Below, piece after piece: positions 1-11,956 of a stretch of 64,000 nucleotides of DNA. Source of the DNA: Panagrolaimus kolymaensis (lineage: Eukaryota; Nematoda; Chromadorea; Rhabditida; Panagrolaimidae); contig JAJQJQ010000011.1 of assembly GCA_028622995.1 (NCBI GenBank), positions 2,666,001-2,730,000 of the forward strand, written 5' to 3'. Position numbers and translations under genes: made by a program. A model generated the notes under the pieces. That model ran no database searches and had not been told where the DNA came from. It worked only from the letters and a program-made list of their open reading frames with translations. Position 1 is the first letter of the stretch; every line of letters starts with the position of its first letter.

Positions 1-623
1 CGCGTTGGAAAATATTCTGGAAAAGTTGGAGTTGAAGATTTGAATGGAAAAGATACCGCTTTCCGTATCATTGCTGATCATATGAGAACGATTTCAATTG
101 CTCTTGGCGATGGTGTAAAACCAGCTGGAATTGATCGTGGTTTTGTTGTGAGAAAAATGCTTCGTAGAGCTGCTCTAGCTTCGACTGAGGTTCTTGGAAT
201 GGATCGCAAAGGTCTTTGTGAAATTTCTTCATCTGTTATTGATAACCTAGGGTTGGCTTATCCAGAATTAAAAACGAACAGAGAAACAATTTTGAATGTT
301 ATTGATAAAGAAGAAGATAAACTTTATCGCGCTGTTGATAATGGAAAGAAAATTTTTGAAGGATTGGTGGAAACTCTGTCTTCAACTGCTACAGTTTTTC
401 CTGGTATGTTTGACTACATTTTTCTTTTAAAGAAGTTGTTATTTTAGGCGATCTTGCTTTTCAACTTCATGATGCTCATGGTTTTACTATCGATCTTACT
501 CAAAAATTCGCTGCAGCTCGTGGTCTTACCGTAGATTTATCCAGCTTTCAACAACACGCTGCTTCAGCTAGTGAACTCTCAAAACGGCAATCCAAAATGA
601 ACTCAAAAATTAGGACCAATTAG
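1..623 (+). CDS. Alanyl-tRNA synthetase, 3' end (partial, probably mitochondrial)
   Basis: Charges tRNA-Ala with alanine. The coding frame is open from base 1, so the 5' part lies off the window. Two exons are visible: 1-403 and 448-623, joined by a 44 bp intron (GTATGT...TTTTAG) that splits a glycine codon. The product carries class II AlaRS signatures from the end of the catalytic core and the helical tRNA-recognition domain: FRIIADHMRTISIALGDG, GFVVRKMLRRA, and later HDAHGFTIDLT. It ends at TAG 621-623, just after the segment that precedes the editing domain in full-length AlaRS. Editing and C-Ala domains are therefore absent here. This fits a shortened mitochondrial enzyme better than a cytosolic one, but the organelle assignment is inference. 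The next gene starts only 148 bp downstream on the same strand. Confidence 0.88.
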
Positions 624-771
624 TTGTTATTTTTTTATATGATGCAATATTTTTTTCATTAAATACATTATTTCTTTTCTTTTGTTGTTTTTTTGACTTC
701 TGATAGGGTTCTTAATCCCTGTATTATCTTTTTTCATGGACTTTGCAACTTTATAGTTTCTAGTTTTTAGA

Positions 772-1595
772 ATGTTTGGTATTTCAACATTTCTTGAAGA
801 TTATGGCTGGCATCTATTGGGTGGATCCATAGTACTTGGTTTTGTTTATTTCAAGTATTTGAAGCCTGCGATTAATAATTATTTTCACCAACGAAATCTT
901 CGGCAATTAAAGAAATTTGGTAAGGGTTTCATCAAAATTATTTTTTAACAAGATTTTTTTTCAGACAAAAATGTAGCTGAAAAATATGGTGATAAGATGA
1001 AAGCTGCACGTGAAAAGCAATACCAAGACTATTTGGCTGAAGCTGCATTGGAACAAGAAAAAGCAGCTCAAAGACAAAGACTCCGTGAAGAAAAAGATCG
1101 AGATGAAAGTTTTAATGAATCTGCTGGAAATTCGTTGAATGCAAGCCTTCTCATCGATCCTATTGATGATTCTGAAGATTATGTTATGCGAAAAATTACC
1201 TCAAAGAAAGTTGTAATTTTCTCCAAAAGAAGCTGCCCATTCTGTGTGTACGTTTTCTCTTCTTTTTTTGTTGACATTAATTGAGCGATTTAATTTTAGA
1301 AAAGCTAAGCAAGCATTGAGTTCATTCCGTTTATCTAAAGAAGACTATGAAGTTATTGAACTTGATGATTATCCTGGAAAGATGGCTCATAAAATTCAAA
1401 GTACTCTTGAAAAAATGACTGGTGCGCATTCTGTTCCTCGTGTCTTCATTAATGAACGTTGTATTGGCGGTGGTGACGATACTTTAGCTGCTTTAAGGTA
1501 ATGTGTTTGCTGTTATTTTTTCCTTAAGATTTGATTTTCTTTTTTTCAGGGATGGAAGACTTGAAAGTTGGCTACGTGAAGCAAATGTGATCTAA
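772..1595 (+). CDS. Selenoprotein S/VIMP-like membrane segment fused to a glutaredoxin domain
   Basis: Four exons (772-919, 965-1247, 1300-1497, 1550-1595) give 224 residues. The N-terminus resembles SELENOS/VIMP: a short lumenal stretch, one membrane helix at about residues 12-29, then a charged Glu/Lys/Arg-rich helical segment (AAREKQYQDYLAEAALEQEK). In place of the Sec-containing tail there is a complete glutaredoxin fold: active site CPFC at 140-143 (split by the intron), the cis-proline motif SVPRVFI and the GSH-contact motif GGGDDT. The expected product is an ER- or membrane-anchored dithiol glutaredoxin acting on cytosolic protein disulfides or glutathione adducts. An acceptor-like TTTTTAG ends one base before the ATG, consistent with trans-splicing. 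There is no UGA-Sec codon or obvious SECIS need. Domain recognition is firm; the role and membrane topology are inferred. Confidence 0.85.
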
Positions 1596-1920
1596 GCTTC
1601 TTATGCTTTTGCAACAGTTCTCAAAAAGTCCAAATGGCGTTAAGCGTGTTTTCCTTATCATTATTTCTTTGTTGGAAAAAAATTATATTGTGCTTTGTTT
1701 TTGATTTCATTCCATGTTTAATTTTTTTTATTCAATTGTCTGTTAAAGTTGTTTTTTTGATAATTGATAAAATTTTTAAAGCAGTTTATTGAAGGTTTGA
1801 ATTGAAATAATATTTGATAAAGTTGAAAGCGGATTACGGATAACGCGTTTGTATTTACATATGTAAGGTCTGGTTGTAAAAGGCATTAGCGTTATTTTGA
1901 ATGGTGTAAGAAGCAAGACT

Positions 1921-3813
1921 ATGCATACCGGAAATGGCAATAAAATTGGTGTTTTTGAAGCCATTGCTTATTGTATTGGAGATATTATTGGATCTGGTAA
2001 GTTTGTCATTTCCCAAAAAGATTATAAAATAAGCTTTTAAACTTTAAAGGAATTTTTGTTTCACCAACTTCGATATTAAAACACAGCGGAAGTCTGGGAT
2101 TATCATTAATTATTTGGAGCGTTGGTGCTTTAATTTCTATTGTTGGTGCGCTTGTCTATGTTGAGCTTGGAACTAAAATTCGTAAAAGCGGTTGTGATTT
2201 TGCTTATCTTTCTCATGTTCGATGGTATCCATTCGCGTCGGCATTCCTTTTTGTTGCCACAACTTTAACGTATCCATCAATTTTGGCTATTCAAACTATG
2301 GCATTTGGTGAATATTTTGTTAAAGGCATTAATCAAGCTTTTAATAAGGATCTTCCAACTACTGGTCATGTCGTTCCAAGGCTTATTGGATTCTCCGCTC
2401 TTTTGCCTCTAGCGTTTATTAATTTATTTTCATTGAGAAAATTTGCAGGGCGATTTCAAATATTTGTTACAATAATAAAACTATTTGTTATTTTAATTAT
2501 TATTGGAACGGGTTTTTGGTTTATGGCTATTAAAGGTATATGCAACCACCAACTTATCAATGATTAGAAAGGTCACTGCTTCTCTTTTTTTCTAGGTAAA
2601 ACTGAAAACTTTCATAATAGTTTTGAAGGAACCACGAAAAGTGCAGATGATGTTGTTATCGCTTTGTATAATGGTTTATTTGCTTATAATGGGTTTGATA
2701 TTCTCAATTTTGGTACTGAAGAAATAGAAAATCCGCGTCGAACTCTTCCAATTGCAGCTTTTGTTGGAATTGGAGTTTCTGCGGTTGTTTATCTTTCAAT
2801 GAATTTAGCATATTTTTCCATTTTAACTGTTGATGAATTTAAAGCTTCAGATACTGTTGCTGTGGTAAGAATAAATTTACCTTGCTTCCCATTGCTAAAG
2901 GTTATATTTAGGACTTTGCAGCTAAAACACTTGGAGGATTTCATTATGCTATACCATTTTTAATTGCTATTTTACTTTTGGGTTCTATGAATTCAACTGT
3001 ATTTGGTTCAAGTAGATATTTATTTGCTGGAGCAAAGCGTGGAATTATGCCGGGGCCTTTAAAATGCGCTCATCCAATTTCAATGAGTCCAAGAGCTGCG
3101 GTGCTTGTTGAAGTATGTAATTTTACCATTTTTAAATCTTAAGGATCAAATAATAAAGTAGTATTGCAGATGTGTGTTGCGATTGGAATTTCATTTCTTG
3201 GAAATTTAGAACAACTCTTAAATTATATGACTTATGCTATTTGGATGCAACGTACAGTGGTTCAGGTGGCATTATTGTATATGAGATTCAAACATTTTCC
3301 TGTTCCTGCTGATTCCATTCAAAATCCAATCTTTGTTCCTATTTTATTTTTATGCATTTGTATCGCTCTTTTAGTAATTCCTGTTAAAAATGTTAGCTTT
3401 TTTTTAACAGAAAATTTTTGTTTGACCGTTCAAAGTTTATTTTTAGGATTATCAAGTTGGACTTTATGGTGTTGGTTTTGTAATAGCTGGATTTATAATA
3501 TATTTTATTTTTATTTTTCCTAAAAAATTACCTAAATTTTTGATTAAATTTAATGGTAAAGAAGAATACTCAATTTTCTCCTTTTAATACTTATAATGTT
3601 TTTTTAGAAAAACTAACAATTGCTACCCAACTTTTGCTGAATACGATGCCAATCGAAGACGAAGATACCATTTCTTCCAAAACTATAGATGCTCATAGTG
3701 AAAATGAAAGTTGTGATAATATCACTAATAATTTAAGTAGCAATAATAATGATATAAATATTGTAAAACGTAAAATTACTGTTGATTCACATCGAGAATC
3801 AACTCATTTATAA
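1921..3813 (+). CDS. SLC7-family amino-acid transporter (L-type/y+LAT-like)
   Basis: Seven exons (1921-1996, 2050-2535, 2596-2864, 2912-3112, 3170-3391, 3447-3555, 3608-3813) keep one frame and give 522 residues. The first helix has the APC/LAT signature CIGDIIGSGIFVSP, whose unwound GSG binds the substrate backbone. Later segments include FGTEEIENPRRTLP and a series of hydrophobic helices, about 12 in total. The C-terminal cytoplasmic tail is Asn/Asp/Ser-rich. Light chains of this family exchange neutral or cationic amino acids at the plasma membrane, usually with a CD98-type heavy chain; whether this one needs a partner cannot be seen. The fifth intron uses a weak donor (GTTAGC), and the exon after it only makes transporter sequence in the frame used here. 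The start at 1921 is the first ATG before helix 1. Confidence 0.88.
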
Positions 3814-5217
3814 ATTATAACATTATTCCTTTTAGTTCAAAGTTTACTTTTCATTCACCGGGTTTTTAACTTGCTATGTTTTTTTACAAAATGCGTTTTC
3901 TTTTTTGCAATTTCTTTTTTGCGGTACTTGAAAACTAGAATAGTATTATGTCAGCTTCTTTTTTCTTGAATTTTTGAAGTGCTGCTTTTCTCATTCTCTC
4001 GTTAGGGAATCATCTTCTTCAACATGAGCTTTTGCCATTCATGACGAATAATCACTAACAGAATTTTTTTAAGGTAGAAAAACTATTGACTTTTATTTTT
4101 TTGAACGAAATTTTTTCCCCAGAATTTAAATATGAAATTCGTCACAAAATTTGGTTATGTTCCAAGAAAAATCCCAAAACTTTTTTGTGTGATTCATAAA
4201 TAATAATATTCTTTTTTTTTATGTTCCTCCTTTTTCCATTAATGAAAGAGACTCAAATGAATTTTTGATGAATCTGAGAACGTGAGAACTTAAAATATTT
4301 TTTACTTTCTTTCCGTTTTTATTTTTGTTTTTAAAAAATCTCCGATTATAATTTTAGGTTTGAAGTTGAATAACGAAAAACTAAACCAATTAGATAGCTT
4401 TTGCTTTTCTTTCGCAACTTTTCAACCAAAGGAATCAAGCTTGAGCACTTTTCAATAAACTTGTCAAAACATTTTTTTCTTGTTGCAAAGTTCGAAAGAG
4501 TGAGAAAGGAATTGTTGCGTAATTAATTCACCTCATTGCCGCGCCATCGGTCCACTACTACCAAAAAAATGTTGCTTAATGCAGCATACAATTTAGGGGA
4601 GTCAAAAGTCCGGAAGAAAAATAGAAGCAAAAAATTCCCATAATATTGAATGGAGAAGAACCTTTTTCAAGAAACTTTCAACCTATTTTTTATTGCCCAA
4701 AAAACTTTTTTCTCGCGTGCTTTTTTTTCTTGAGATAAAAGCTTCATATTTCGTGTTGTTGTTTGCCACATAAAAAAGAGTTAGTTGTGTTTCTAATTGG
4801 CTGGCGTAGGAATAGTGTAAATTTAAAGAAGATCTTACTTACCACAATCGTTTCAAGTTTCATATTTTTAGGCTTCCTTCTTCTTTCAATCTCAACAAGA
4901 AGGCATTCATAAATTCTGATGGTGATGTTGTTGTAGCTTTACTTTTTTGCTTGAGTGCCACCACTTCTTCACCCATATATAAACACGGTCACAACCGACT
5001 ACGACGACGACCTGCAGTGCCAACAAAAAATAGTGGAGATTTGGCCAATTTCAGAAAAAAAATTCTCTCAACATTTTAACGCTTCATTGCAAATTTTGCG
5101 CAGTTTCAGAATTATTATTTATTCTTTTAATGTTACATTTATGAATATATTTTTTTGTTGCTCATGGTAGTTTAACCAAAGTATATTTTTTTCATCCGAT
5201 TTACATATGTCTTTAAA
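3814..5217. other. Intergenic region, no gene supported
   Basis: About 1.4 kb of A+T-rich sequence with long T and A runs. A short open frame at 4955-5170 has no start context, splice partner or recognisable content. It probably contains the promoter of the Ly-6-like gene that starts at 5218. Confidence 0.5.
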
Positions 5218-6070
5218 ATGGTGCTTATTGCAGTTTATATATTTTTAAGTGCATTTATTATTTTAATAATATCATCAACATCACTTTCTGCAGGTAAAGT
5301 TTTTCAAAAAAAAAAACAAGAATGTCAAAAACACATTTTTGAACTGATCCTTTTCGTCATTGTCATACTTGCATTTTTCACGTTTTCATTCATTGCAAGT
5401 TTAGCGCAGTGGTTAGCGCGTTTGCATTTCACGAAGGAGAGCAATGAAATTTTAAGCTCAATAGGCTTGAAGATATTATGTAGAGAAAAATTCATCGCTG
5501 AGCTCTCTTTTTTTTCATTTAAATAATTTTTGTTGTTGCAGCAAATAATATGTATAAACTAATGTGTTTTAAATGCAATATGCCCCATGAATGTTCGAAT
5601 GGTTTTTGTTATGGAGATTATTGCGTTAAATCAATTTGTAAGTTTTCCTCTTTTTAAATTTTATTCGAAACTAAAAAGTTTATAAATTTCAGCAGGAAAT
5701 CATTATGTTAGCAAAGGTTGTGAAAATAAAAGCAGTAGGTTAGTAATTTCAATCACTCATTTTATTATTCCCTTTTTTTATTTAACTATTTTTCTTTAAT
5801 TATTAAGCTATCTTAGTGTTTATGCTCGAGGCATTTCTGAACGTTCCGAATCTAATGGAGCCGCCACGGATATAGGATGCGTGGAAACTGATCTCTTTGG
5901 AATTCCAAATACCGTTTGTTAGTTTTTAGTTCTATAAATCTTCTCTAAAAAATATCCGTATTTTTTTAGGTTATTGCAACGATGCGGATTATTGCAATAT
6001 CTCCAATGCGATAAAAATTGTAAAAATTATAGGTTTTATTGTTGCATTAAATATATTTTTGTTTATTTAA
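5218..6070 (+). CDS. Ly-6/three-finger-like surface protein
   Basis: Five exons (5218-5293, 5542-5637, 5693-5738, 5808-5917, 5970-6070) give 142 residues in a consistent frame. Residues 1-25 form a hydrophobic signal peptide. The mature part has the Ly-6/uPAR/activin-receptor cysteine pattern: CFKC, CSNGFCYGDYC, GC, GCVET, then CYCNDADYCN, where the closing C-N is the hallmark of this fold. A hydrophobic C-terminus with no cytoplasmic tail follows, typical of a GPI signal. Worm Ly-6 proteins (the ODR-2/HOT group) are neuronal surface modulators; assignment to that group is inference. The first intron holds a short stretch resembling a tRNA D-arm (see rejected items). Two introns use GTTAGT donors. 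Confidence 0.75.
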
Positions 6071-6141
6071 AAAATAAAATAAAATTTAAAATTATACAAA
6101 ACCCGTAAAAAACATGAGAAACTTTGGCAGAGAAAAAGTAT

Positions 6142-7593
6142 TTATGCGTCTTGTTTGGGTTCAGGGACGGGAGAAGGTGGTAGAGTTGGTGATAAAATAT
6201 GATTTTTTGTTAATTTATGCCACATGAAAACTGGAGTACAATGTTTTCGCATCATTTGTCTCCAATGAAATACGCCACGAGTTGAATTTCCTGATAATCC
6301 AATAATGCATTTTCCAAGAAGATCAAAAGTTGCATCGCGACCATCAAAGAGCTAAAAATAAAATTTAGTTGCTTTAATAAATCCACAGACTTTTGATTTC
6401 CACGCCAAAAAAGAGTAAATTCTAATTTGTTTCTTAAGAACATTTTTAAACGTTATCAATTCGCTGAATTTTTTTTTAAAATAAAATGACTTTACCATAA
6501 TTTTCGTAATTATTTAACTAAAAAATAAAACAACTAACCTGAATAACGATATAAAGATTATTAAGTTTATGAGGGGAAGCATGAAATAAAAAGGATTCGC
6601 TAATTTCTTCATCCAATGGCGCTCTTCGCATTTCGCGCCGTCTCAAACGAAATCCTGGATCTTGAACTCTATGTCGCGGGCCATTACCAATATGATTTGC
6701 AACATTATTTGCCATTCCTTGAGGGTTTACATGATTAGCAGCCGGCGCTGCTGCAGCAGCAACATGAGCAGCATGATGGGGAATTCTAAATGAATGCTAT
6801 TTTTTTACTCCTGCCCGTCTCATAATTAATTCATTAAGGAAGATCCTACTACTTACTCCTGACCAGGCGGAATTCCATCCAACTTTTTTATCGTTGTTTG
6901 TCGCTCTTCTGCAAGCGAAATTCCATCAAAAATTTGAAGCTTTATGAAAGTTTCATCACGAGCTCCAAAACCTCGAAGTTTTTTAATTGTTACGGTTATG
7001 AATTCAACTTGAGGGGCATAAGTTAAAATAACGAGAATTTGATAATTGGTATCTTCTTGCTAAATTTTTTCTCTTCATAAATTTTAATTATTAAAGTATC
7101 ACGAAATAATTATTTAACGGGTTTTTTACAAGGACTACTTACCAAAGTAAATCTAGGAATTAAATCAGTTATGGAATTTCTTCCTTCTTCAACATCATGA
7201 AAATGTATAAAATCTCCATCCAAATTTGCCATCCATGCATCTTTAATTCCCACATTCTTTTCATGTTTCAATTCTAAAATTTTACGTATTTTTCAAGCTC
7301 AATATTCATTGTTTATATTTTTTACCTCCATGTCGGTCACCCCATTCACGAAACTCTAACTTCGAGGGTCTGCCGTGACGATCTCCACCGGGTCGCATCT
7401 CATGATTGTTTCGATTGGCCCTCGACGCAGGAGCGGACAAATTTTTTCCCGAAACATGCATAGACTTTGGAGCCCAAGCAGCTGATGGATCAAATCCAGC
7501 TTGACTTGGTGGTGGTTTATGAAGTTGAACGGCTTTATATGGTAAATTAACAAATGATTGATAATCAAAAAAATGTTTGGCCAAAAAATTCAT
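6142..7593 (-). CDS. Synaptotagmin-like protein with a single C2B-type domain
   Basis: Five exons (7593-7326, 7273-7143, 7059-6857, 6785-6539, 6351-6142) give 352 residues. The N-terminal third is Arg/Gly/His-rich. A C2 domain starts near residue 135 (ILVILTYAP, TVTIKKLRGF, ERQTTIKKL) and ends with the synaptotagmin C2B terminal motif HWRQ...PVFMWHKL. Between the strands matching ERQTTIKKLD and SESFLFHASP there is an insertion of about 60 residues rich in Ala, Asn, His and Arg. The aspartates expected in the two calcium loops are mostly missing (loop 3 reads LFDGRDATF), so calcium-independent binding is likely. No transmembrane segment and no C2A are visible. All donors and acceptors fit and the phase is preserved. 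A role in vesicle or membrane trafficking is inferred from the family. Confidence 0.75.
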
Positions 7594-10500
7594 TTTCACT
7601 GACTAAAAACTTGAAAGTTTCATTTAGAGTTGGTCCAAATTAAAAACAAATTTTACGATTCCACAAAAATGAGACAATAAAAAATATCCGCGATATAAAC
7701 AAAACCAATAAAAGCGCGATTTAAATGAGTGCTTTTGAAGAAAAAGAAGTTTAAAGTTTAAAACAAAATAAAAAGGTTATTTTATGGGTACCAAAAAGAA
7801 GAAGAGAATAAAAAATAAAGGTTAACAGGAGGAAAGGCGCCATGAATGTTCACACACTTGACTTTATTTTTTGTTTCAAGTATACCAGAAAATAAAACTC
7901 GCATTAAGTCAATTAAAAAGCTGAAGGAAAAAAACATGAGGCAAAAAATTTATGCAGCATTTACATTTATTTTTTCCTTTCTATTCAACTCATAAAATTC
8001 TATGCACCACAAAAAATAAATAAAAAACACAAGCGAACGAAAGGAGCTTTACTATTAAAAAATGGGATATCATAAAAAAAATGTTTATTATTTTATCTCA
8101 TTTCCTCCTTTTTTTATTTGGTCTAATAGAATAAAATTAAAAAGTAATGTTTTGTCGCTGCAATAAAAAAATAAAATGAAAATTGCACAAAGAATTGGTA
8201 ACCATTTTTTTGGAAGCGAAGATTGTTGATAAAAAGCGAGAAACGCGAATACCGAAAAGTACGGTATTATTATAAGTAAGCTTAAGACTCTTTTAAAATA
8301 TATGTACCAACACATAAATAAGCTGACATGAAATTTCAACTTTGTTATATCTCTGAAAAGTATTTATTTTACCAGAGAGATTGAAAGAAAAGTTGCGTCA
8401 TCTTTTTTATCTTGCAGCCGTAATTTAATGTTAACTCAAGCGCTTGCTTTTATGTTAGCCAAAAAATGTTGGTTTATTCTTTTGTGACTTTTATATAGCA
8501 TAAATTTTGTACTGATAGGAATAAAGATCAAAAGAACAAAAAACATTGTAAGATACAATTTTCCGCCATGAACATTTCCTTCAGAGTTGCACAATAACTT
8601 CAAGACTTTACCATGCTTGCGATAAACTTTATAAATGTGATTCAAGCTAGCATTTCAAAAAAAAACTACCATATGAAAAAAATTTTAAGCGGAAATAATA
8701 TTTTTTTATTTCAATAGGAAAAAATATTAATTGAATTTGGCAAAAATCTTACAGCTGGTGGCTGTGAATTTGAGACTTGGAAAAGAAAATACCCTCAAGC
8801 ATGAATGTATTTATTTTTGGCTTTTTTACTTTTTTTGTTATTTTTCAAAAAAAACGTAAGCAACAAAAGTACATATGTAGTAGATAGATATTCTTCCTCG
8901 TTTTATTATTCTTCTTCTTCTTCCAAGTTCAGAGGACATAAGTTCATCTATTTTGGAATTCATTGTTTTGAAGGTTGGTTTATGTAACAAAAGCTATGTG
9001 TACCTGAAGTGGGTTTAAAAAAATAAAGAATGAAAAGAATTCCATGAAGCATTCAACTGAAAAGTTTCAAGAGCCATAAAGGCGATAGAAAAAGAAAAAA
9101 CACAACAAAAACATAAACTCAGTTACGCCTTCTTATTTTTTTTTTTTCGCGCTTAAGTCAATGAAGTGAGTTGGAAGAAAAAAAGGAAATAGAGAAGCTA
9201 TCTATCTCCAAAAAACAGAATAGGAAAAAAGAGAAAACCTAAGCTAATTGAGAAAAAAGAATAAAATGATCCAATATCAGATTACCAAATTCTTAAAAAA
9301 TAACTTAAAAAAAGGAGGGAAAAGAAAAAAAACATTGTCAAAGTTTCAGAGAAATAGAAAAAGAAGAGAAAGGACGTTTCTGATAGAGTTTTTTTTGAAA
9401 AGCTTTTACAGTAAGTTTTGAAAAACGTTGAGGAAAAAAATTTAAACAAAAAGAGCTAAAGAAATTATTGCGAATCAAATATGTTTGTAAAAGCATAATT
9501 TAAGGTGGTGATGATTAAATCCAGATGATCAAGTTCGAAATTAAAGAAACGTTAACAAAAAAATATGACACATCATTTCTGATTATGCTGACTCATTAAT
9601 AATATGTTTAAAAAAACATATTTCGAGGAAGACAAAAATATTAAAATTACCTAAAAAAATTCTTCATCATTACTCATTCAATTTCGAACAAAAAAAAAGA
9701 AAGAAAAAAATAATTAAGGATGGCACTTATTTGGTGGTAGCTGCTGTTTTTTTTGTTCTATAAATGTAAAATGACTTATGCCTTTCATTTCTCTCCATAC
9801 TTCTTTTTTGAATTTCTTTTTCCATTATTTTTTTTACTCAAAAACAAACAAACCCAATAAAAAAACAGAATTGCAAAAAAAAAAAAAGTTGAAGTAAATA
9901 AAGTGGATAAAAGCCACCAGCATCAGTAACTCTCAAAAACAAAAAAAAATGTTGTAGAAAAAAAAAGAAACAATGGATTAGTATGAGAAAAAAAACTTTG
10001 GACTTTTGTTTCACATACGTACATGTTTCAATTGGTTTCTGGAAGGTGTCAAACCATTGCCACCACTACCAATGTCTTGACTAACTAATTGCCTCGGAAA
10101 CTGAAAACCATTTAAAAGAAATTTCAATGAATTTGTTTTCTGCCAAATTTTTTTGTCGGATGCTTTAGAAGTTTGTTTTTTTGTTAATTTTCGAGATGAG
10201 TCTAAATTAAAAAAAAAGGAAAAATGAATGGAAAAAAATGCCAAAAATGATTAATTTTGTTTGACATATTTCTTTTTTCATGAAAACATTCATTTTTGCG
10301 TGTGATAAGCTCATCTTCTAAAAATTGCCATTTTTTTAAATGCTTCAAGCATCGAACTTCCTTATGGACGAAATTATTAGTCATTTTTATTTGCAAAAAA
10401 TTTTTCTTTTTTTTAACCTTGACTTTTCTGAAAAAAGCCAGTCTAAAAATAAGCCGCTGCAGCTTATCAAGCTTCAGAATCTCCAAGGTTAAAAGAAAGA

Positions 10501-11956
10501 ATAAAATGACCTTCAAAATCGCATGCTTTTTTAGGGAAAAAAGAAATACGTGAAAAAAAGGGTGCCAGGCTTACACCAAGTACAACCTACTTTATTTGAA
10601 AGATCAATATATTCAGGAGAGAAAGAAGGATCGATCGATTATTGGTCTGATTCGGTCACCTAATTTAAGAAAAAATATTGACTGGAACTCAAAGCCGATT
10701 TCTGAAAAAAGAAAAGATGATGTGGAATAATTTTTCTCAAAGGTTTAGTAGTTTTTAATTAGAGGAGATTCACACTTTTTAAAAAACATTCTTTTAAATA
10801 AAGGATTTCTCGATTAACAATTTTTCAAGATTTTTAATCAAAAAATTCTCTATTCATCTCACATTAATATCTAAAATTTGACTAAAGCTTTTTAAGAGTA
10901 TGTGAGTAAACAAAAAAAGGGCTGTAAAGATAGTCAACGAATAATCACAGCAACCTTAGTTTTGCGACAACTTGTTTTTCCACCTTCAAAAAAGAAATTT
11001 TCCCTCTGATAATCTTTTCCATTCATAAAATTATTATTAAATAAAACAACAATAAATACAAAGCTTTTCTTTCCAAATAAAAATAAAAATAAAAGAATGA
11101 ATGATCGACAAATGAGGTCCATTGTTATCATCGGCGAGCGGCAACAAAATGAAATGCCATTAGCATTCTTTTGCGCCATTTTTGAACTTTATAAAAAAAT
11201 GACTTAACCAAGTTTAAAAAGTCTCATGTTTTTTTGTTGGTGTTGTTGTTGCTTTTCAAAAAGTAGCAGCGACACAGTCGACTCTGTCTTTTTTTTTATC
11301 CGATGCAAAAAATGCAAGTGGAAAAAAGAGGAGGATGGAATCTTCTGTTGCATCAGCAACAAAATCCCATGGGAGTAATTTCTTGTGTCACGGTCTAAAA
11401 AAAAAAGAATAAAGGTTCGATCCCATTTTAATCTTGAAGGAGTGAATCTAAAAAAAAGAAACATTTAATTTAAATTGGTTCAGAAGAAGCAAATCAATTT
11501 ATTGTCCCCACCAATATCAAGGGAAAAGGCAAAATAGAAAAAAAAAAAGACTTTGTTTCAATTATTTTTTCCTCCAAAATAAGTAACAAAATTAAAGTGG
11601 TGGTGCTTCATAAAAAAAGAAAGAAAGATGAAAATGAGAAGAAAAAACTCATTTCATTATATTTTTATTTTTGGCCATAAATATAACGGAGAATTGAAGA
11701 ATGTAAACGAACTTTAAAGTTTAAACATTGAAAAAGTTACTGTAGCCTTATAATATGTTGGTGATGAAAACATACGACAAAAATTAATAAGAATGAAAGT
11801 TAAATTTCTTTTCAGAATTTATTTTCAAAGAATTCAGCGAAAACCATATTCATCGAAATTGCAGGTGTTTTTTTTTTGTAGTTTCTCAAAAAAAGTTAAA
11901 CATTTTGACATGATTGTCAAATAATTGAAAAAAACTTTTTGACATTTCTTTTGGTT
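7594..11956. other. Long gene-poor region with two exon-like islands
   Basis: About 4.4 kb of A+T-rich DNA dominated by A/T runs. No gene can be assembled. Two short segments look like exons: minus strand 10100-10023 and plus strand 10535-10662 (both described as findings). Several open frames of 60-104 codons at 8.1-8.7, 10.0-10.5 and 10.9-11.5 kb are Phe/Lys/Leu-biased, overlap on both strands and have no homology I recognise. Confidence 0.5.

Noticed and set aside
5398..5440. tRNA-like stretch (TTTAGCGCAGTGGTTAGCGCGTTT) in the first intron of the Ly-6-like gene
   Set aside because: It resembles an A box and D-arm, but the anticodon stem pairs poorly and there is no T-arm or GGTTCGAxTCC B box in the following 60 bp. 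At most a tRNA-derived fragment.
11096..11209. Small plus-strand frame starting MNDRQMRSIVIIGE
   Set aside because: A frame of similar length exists on the opposite strand, and there is no splice or translation context to choose either.
11410..11430. B-box-like GGTTCGATCCC
   Set aside because: The flanking bases do not form a T-stem and there is no A box at the right distance upstream.
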